From positions 1 through 24,483 of the forward strand of contig JANOWU010000017.1 in NCBI GenBank assembly GCA_031418035.1: 24,483 nt of DNA. Direction: 5' to 3'. The stretch is from JANOYY01 sp031418035. Lineage in GTDB: Bacteria; Actinomycetota; Acidimicrobiia; Acidimicrobiales; JANYDT01. Made by a program: the position numbers and the translations under genes. Positions 21,251 to 24,483 of this stretch are shown here, in pieces; the stretch's first letter is position 1, and each line of letters opens with the position of its first letter. The notes beneath the pieces were generated by a model, which made no database searches, was not told where the DNA came from, and saw only the letters and a list, made by a program, of their open reading frames with translations.

Positions 21251-22546
21251 ATGCGCGCTGGTCTTCTTCCTCTGAAACGACGCATCTTTGCGTTGTTCTG
21301 GGGAGCGGGACTCATCTCCGACGCAGGGACGTGGCTCCAACTCATCACCATCGGTTCTCTCGTTGCCTACGACACGGGAAGTGCCAGCAAGACGGTGTTG
21401 ATCGCAGCAGCAACGTTTGCGCCGCAGGGCATCGGGTCGCCGATCGGCGGATTGCTTGCGGATCGCTACGACCGCCGAAAGCTTTTGCTGTGGACACTGG
21501 GGCTCCAGACGCTCGTCAGCCTTGCGCTGACCGGCGCACTCGCCGCCGGCCAACGCGACGCAAGCGTCCTGGCGTTCATCGTGATGCTCCAGTCCTTCGC
21601 CGGTTCGCTCGGACAACCGTCGTTCCAGGCCGTCATTCCTGACCTCGTCCCGAGAGAAGAGGTACAGGCGGCCGTCTCCCTTGGCCTCACTGCGTGGAAC
21701 ACGGGGCGGGTTCTGGGTCCGGCAGCTGCCGGTTTGTTCATCGCCTTCGGGCTCGGACCGTCCTGGGCCGTGGGCGTCAACGCGCTTACGTTCGTGGTGC
21801 TCTGGATGGCGGTGGCTCGAGTCCGTCGACCGTTTCCGCCAGCCCGCATTATCGCGGCGGGCGACGCCCCACTGGGCAGCCTACGGAGTGAAGCAGCGAT
21901 CGAACTGCGGGGAGGAGCTCGAGTCTTGTGGCGCACGCCCGGGTGTCGCTTTGCCGTGCTCACGCTGGTCGGGCTCCATTTCACGCTCATCCCTTTCATG
22001 GGTCTCATCCCCCAGATGGTGCGAACTGTCCTCCGGGAGGGGAAGGGGACGGTAAGTGTGCTTACCTCTGCTCAAGGTATCGCAGCCATCATCGCGGCGC
22101 TCTTTGCGACCACCCTCCTCCAACGCTGGCCCCGGTCGACGATCCTCAAATGGTCGCTCCTCTCGTCGGCGGCGTCGAGCGTGCTGTACGTGACGTCGCA
22201 CACGGTTCTGCAAGCGGCGATCGGCATTTTCTGCCTCGGCGCCACGGTGGCAACAGTGTTCTCGATGACCATGGGAATGAACCAACGCGACGCTCCAGCG
22301 GCACATCGTGGGCGCGTGCTCTCACTCGCCAGCGCCTCGGGTGGAATCACGTACGGGGTCGGCTTGCTCTCACTCGGATGGCTGGTGGACCGCTATTCCA
22401 TGGCTGGCGTCTTTGTCGTTGGCGCAGCATTCCAGTCGCTCGGAGCAATTGCGTTCGGTGCCTCGCCCCAACTCCGCGCGATCGTTGATGGACATCCGCT
22501 GTTGGAGAGCCGCCGATTTCCGACGTCGTCGCCAGCGTCGTCCTAA
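21251..22546 (+). CDS. Major facilitator superfamily exporter (MFS_3/EntS-like)
   Basis: A 431-residue inner-membrane transporter with about 11-12 hydrophobic segments. The N-terminal FALFWGAGLISDAGTWLQ and the loop motif GGLLADRYDRRKLL (MFS motif A) are typical of the EntS/MdfA-like drug and siderophore exporter group, as is the segment FQAVIPDLVPREEVQAAVSL. Substrates in this group range from siderophores to drugs and cannot be named here. The gene probably has its own leaderless promoter. Its last codons contain one copy of a 16-bp sequence that is repeated just after the stop, and a strong hairpin follows at 22622-22675. Confidence 0.9.
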   Translation: MRAGLLPLKRRIFALFWGAGLISDAGTWLQLITIGSLVAYDTGSASKTVLIAAATFAPQGIGSPIGGLLADRYDRRKLLLWTLGLQTLVSLALTGALAAGQRDASVLAFIVMLQSFAGSLGQPSFQAVIPDLVPREEVQAAVSLGLTAWNTGRVLGPAAAGLFIAFGLGPSWAVGVNALTFVVLWMAVARVRRPFPPARIIAAGDAPLGSLRSEAAIELRGGARVLWRTPGCRFAVLTLVGLHFTLIPFMGLIPQMVRTVLREGKGTVSVLTSAQGIAAIIAALFATTLLQRWPRSTILKWSLLSSAASSVLYVTSHTVLQAAIGIFCLGATVATVFSMTMGMNQRDAPAAHRGRVLSLASASGGITYGVGLLSLGWLVDRYSMAGVFVVGAAFQSLGAIAFGASPQLRAIVDGHPLLESRRFPTSSPASS

Positions 22547-22566
22547 GACCTCGTCGCCAGCGTCGT
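22526..22566. repeat. 16-bp direct repeat around the MFS stop codon
   Basis: TCGTCGCCAGCGTCGT occurs at 22526-22541 and again at 22551-22566, a 25-bp period. The first copy encodes the end of the transporter (SSPASS) and the second lies just past the TAA. Confidence 0.8.
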
Positions 22567-22621
22567 TGTAGCCCGAGGGACCCGGCCACACAAGGCCCGA
22601 GGTGGCCAGCGCCAGCGTGAA

Positions 22622-22675
22622 GTGAACAAGACGACTGGCTGGAGCCCCCCAGCACCAACCAGTCGTCGTCTTCAC
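22622..22675 (+). terminator. Long hairpin after the MFS gene, probable terminator
   Basis: Two 21-nt arms (22622-22642 and 22655-22675) pair at 18 of 21 positions around a 12-nt loop that contains CCCCCC. The core is GACGACTGG pairing with CCAGTCGTC. No long U-tract follows. Confidence 0.65.
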
Positions 22676-22927
22676 GCATCACTACGCCGTCCGAACTGCC
22701 AAATTGTACGACGTTCCGAAGGGGCCTCGAACCGACCCATCAGCGGGCGTCCCCCGACCCTTCCGACCGCCCTTCCCATCACCTTTCACGCCACGCTTCC
22801 CATCACCTTTCCAACCGACTTTTCCAATACAAAACCACTGTCCGCCACGATGATCATCGAGCCTCACGCCCTGAGCGATAATGGAGGGAGTTGTCAGTCG
22901 CCCCGAACTGATCCGAAGGAGTATGCC
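22676..22927. other. Non-coding leader before the L,D-transpeptidase gene
   Basis: No credible gene is seen here. CTTCCCATCACCTTTC is repeated at 22772-22787 and 22796-22811, with a weaker third version after it, so the plus strand is rich in C/T. The ORF open through this stretch on the plus strand lacks signal-peptide-like or domain content before 22928. AAGGAG at 22917-22921 is the ribosome-binding site of the next gene. Confidence 0.55.
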
Positions 22928-24196
22928 GTGCGTAGCCCGAGAGATGCGTGGAGTCCCGCGATCGCGCGACAGGTGAGTTTGAAGCGGGCCAGCCACTTCA
23001 TTTCGTTCGTGGCAGTTGCCGGGCTGCTCGTCGGCCCGTCGGCGTTCGCACAGACGTCCTCGTCCGGACAGGCCCTCGGACCAGCGCTCCCGCCAGTCAC
23101 CACGAAACCCGTGGTAGCCCCAACGGTGAAGCCGACGCCGCGCGTCACCTCACGTCCCCGACCGAAGACCACCAAGCGGGTGGTTCGGACCACCGCTCGG
23201 GCCAAGAGTTCGGCGAGGTCTCGCTCCACCGGATCGAGCAGCGGAATCGGTCAGGGTGCGAGCGGCGCTCAGGTCCTCGCCATTCAGCAGCGACTCAAGG
23301 AACTGCGCTACGACATTTCGAACCCCGACGGCAAGTTCGGCAGTGAGACCTGGCACGCCGTCCTGGCGTTCCAGAAGGCAAACAACCTCTCGCGTACGGC
23401 TCGTGTGAACACCAAGATGCTCGAGCTTCTCGAGGCAGGAACGGAACCAGCTCCGGTTGTTCCCGACGGCGGGCCCGATCGCATCGAGGTGGACCTCAAG
23501 CGCCAAGTTCTGTCGCTGTATCGGGGTGGCAGCCTGGAGCGCATCGTGTCGATTTCGTCGGGGAACGGCAAGCCCTACTGCGGCGTCGACCCCGACACCA
23601 AGAAGCAGGACTGCGACGTCGCCAAAACGCCCCTCGGTTCGTTCCGTGTACAGAGTCGCATCACAGGATTCCGGGAGTCGAAGCTCGGCCTGTTGTACAA
23701 CCCGCTGTACTTCACAGGTGGTTACGCAATCCATGGTTCGAATTCGGTGCCCGGCTATCCGGCGTCGCACGGCTGCGTTCGTATTCCGAACAAGACCTCA
23801 GAATGGTTCGTGACCGAAATTCCGGAAAAGATCGCCGTCTACGTCTTCGACGGCTCGACGACCCCGAAACCACTCACCGGTGGTGCGAATCCGCTGCCAC
23901 CGACGGGGGGATCCACCACAGCGTCCACTCCGGCCACCCCAACAACGACGACAACGCCCGGGATCGCCCGTGTACTTACGACCCTTCCGGGCCAAACACC
24001 GCCGACCACGCCGACGACGCCGGCACCGACGACTACTGCCGTCGGCTCGCCGACAACCGTGGTGGTCACACCGACACTCGGTGGGTCGACCACCGTGCCA
24101 GCGACGGTCCCCGTGACCACAACGTCGGGAGGTACCACGCCGACCACCGTGCCGGAGACCACAACAACGCAGGCCACGATTCCGATCCAGCGCTAA
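22928..24196 (+). CDS. L,D-transpeptidase with peptidoglycan-binding domain
   Basis: A 422-residue exported enzyme that should form 3-3 cross-links in peptidoglycan or attach proteins to it. The GTG at 22928 has AGGAG 6 nt ahead; upstream in-frame codons give unlikely protein sequence. A signal peptide follows (FISFVAVAGLLVGPSAFA, cut before QTSS). Then come a Pro/Thr/Arg/Lys-rich linker (about 43-105), a PG_binding_1 domain (about 108-168: AQVLAIQQRLKELRY...DGKFGSETWHAVLAFQK) and the YkuD domain (about 184-308) with the catalytic IHGSNSVPGYPASHGCVRI stretch: H269, H281, C283, R285. The last 110 residues are a Thr/Pro/Gly-rich tail, probably spanning or covering the wall. Resistance to most penicillin-type drugs is usual for this class. 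Confidence 0.94.
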   Translation: MRSPRDAWSPAIARQVSLKRASHFISFVAVAGLLVGPSAFAQTSSSGQALGPALPPVTTKPVVAPTVKPTPRVTSRPRPKTTKRVVRTTARAKSSARSRSTGSSSGIGQGASGAQVLAIQQRLKELRYDISNPDGKFGSETWHAVLAFQKANNLSRTARVNTKMLELLEAGTEPAPVVPDGGPDRIEVDLKRQVLSLYRGGSLERIVSISSGNGKPYCGVDPDTKKQDCDVAKTPLGSFRVQSRITGFRESKLGLLYNPLYFTGGYAIHGSNSVPGYPASHGCVRIPNKTSEWFVTEIPEKIAVYVFDGSTTPKPLTGGANPLPPTGGSTTASTPATPTTTTTPGIARVLTTLPGQTPPTTPTTPAPTTTAVGSPTTVVVTPTLGGSTTVPATVPVTTTSGGTTPTTVPETTTTQATIPIQR

Positions 24197-24241
24197 GGCG
24201 CCCGCCCGCCGCGTGCATTCGCGGCAGCTTCCCCCTTCACG

Positions 24242-24292
24242 TGCGCGCCAGCAGCCTTCCCTTCACCTGCGCGCCAGCAGCCTTCCCTTCAC
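24242..24292. repeat. 25-bp direct repeat, two copies
   Basis: The 25-bp unit starting TGCGCGCCAGCAGCC and ending TTCCCTTCAC is present exactly at 24242-24266 and 24268-24292 (26-bp period). A diverged third form may precede it around 24222-24240. Confidence 0.9.
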
Positions 24293-24371
24293 TCGACGGC
24301 GAGTTGCAGGGTCGACGGCGAGTTGTTGGTGGAGCGAACTTGCCGTTCACCCTGCAACTCGCCGTCGAGTG
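24290..24371. repeat. Perfect 23-bp inverted repeat downstream of the L,D-transpeptidase
   Basis: Arms at 24290-24312 and 24349-24371 are exact inverted copies; the left one begins CACTCGACGGCGAGTTG. The 36-bp spacer contains a further direct copy of CGACGGCGAGTTG (24313-24325). A poly-G tract (24377-24384) follows. It can act as a bidirectional terminator between the transpeptidase and the convergent gene at the window edge, or be a dispersed hairpin repeat. Confidence 0.85.
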
Positions 24372-24382
24372 CAAAAGGGGGG

Positions 24383-24426
24383 GGCGCCGATCCAAACGGG
24401 ATCTGGCGCCGATCCGAACGGGATCT
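24383..24426. repeat. 22-bp tandem duplication
   Basis: Two adjacent 22-bp units (24383-24404 and 24405-24426) begin GGCGCCGATCC and end AACGGGATCT, with one mismatch. Each contains GATCC...GGATC, a small inverted repeat. Confidence 0.88.
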
Positions 24427-24433
24427 GGGGTGG

Positions 24434-24483
24434 TTAGGCGAAGGGGTCGGCGTCGGCTGCGGTGGTGCTGGCCGGCATGTAGG
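24434..24483 (-). CDS. Last codons of a minus-strand gene cut by the window edge
   Basis: Reading the minus strand from the edge gives YMPASTTAADADPFA and then TAA at 24434-24436. The Ala/Asp/Thr-rich end looks like a flexible protein C-terminus, but 15 residues are too few to name a family. It would be convergent with the transpeptidase, with the repeat block between them. Confidence 0.35.
   Translation of the reverse strand, partial: YMPASTTAADADPFA

Noticed and set aside
22682..22996. Minus-strand open frame encoding a Gly/Lys repeat (GKVGWKGDGKRGVKGDGK)
   Set aside because: The collagen-like look comes from the C/T-rich 24-bp direct repeat; there is no Shine-Dalgarno sequence, and it overlaps the transpeptidase start.

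Overview
The window looks like chromosomal DNA from a high-GC Gram-positive bacterium, most likely an actinobacterium close to Acidimicrobiia (Ilumatobacter-type). This is inferred from a WhiB protein, the SufC-SufS-SufU set, a Tat lipoprotein DUF1501 partner of DUF1800, an L,D-transpeptidase with a Pro/Thr-rich tail, and several genes whose start codon lies 6-7 nt after a TANNNT -10 box (leaderless style). I cannot assign a species.

Layout. 1-906: gene remnants, a C-terminal scrap of a DinG-like helicase (-) abutting a frameshifted RHS/YD-repeat fragment (+). 907-2846 (-): histidine kinase and OmpR-type regulator, divergent from a DUF1800-DUF1501 pair and a glyoxalase-II-like hydrolase (2997-6259, +) whose 3' end runs into a 32-bp tandem repeat. 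6409-7105 (-): type-II lumazine synthase under an FMN riboswitch. 7324-7617 (-): WhiB with a palindrome-rich upstream region. 7920-8372 (+): a small unknown protein. 8410-12014 (-): YqgE/AlgH, an M3 oligoendopeptidase and a membrane-anchored EEP-fold phosphatase/nuclease. 12090-15357 (+): sufC-sufS-sufU plus a lactonase-like metallo-beta-lactamase. 15435-16983 (+): HipB/HipA-type toxin-antitoxin pair. 17048-17830 (-): a cysteine-rich conserved protein. 17975-20176 (+): a secreted beta-propeller protein, convergent with a secreted two-repeat protein (20265-21074, -). 21251-22546 (+): an MFS exporter. 22928-24196 (+): the L,D-transpeptidase, followed by a block of direct and inverted repeats and the last codons of a minus-strand gene.

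Functional themes are Fe-S cluster assembly, FMN-sensed riboflavin synthesis, envelope biology (L,D-transpeptidase, secreted propeller, exporter, DUF1800/1501) and regulation (two-component system, WhiB, HipBA). I see no phage, insertion sequence, CRISPR array, tRNA or rRNA. I found no clearly new multi-gene system. The strongest leads are regulatory: an 11-bp perfect inverted repeat over the sufC ribosome-binding site, oppositely oriented 11-bp-spaced direct repeats between the two-component operon and DUF1800, a recurring leaderless-promoter motif, and a lactonase-like enzyme in the suf cluster that appears to lack a metal-bridging Asp. Short tandem duplications also recur at gene 3' ends.
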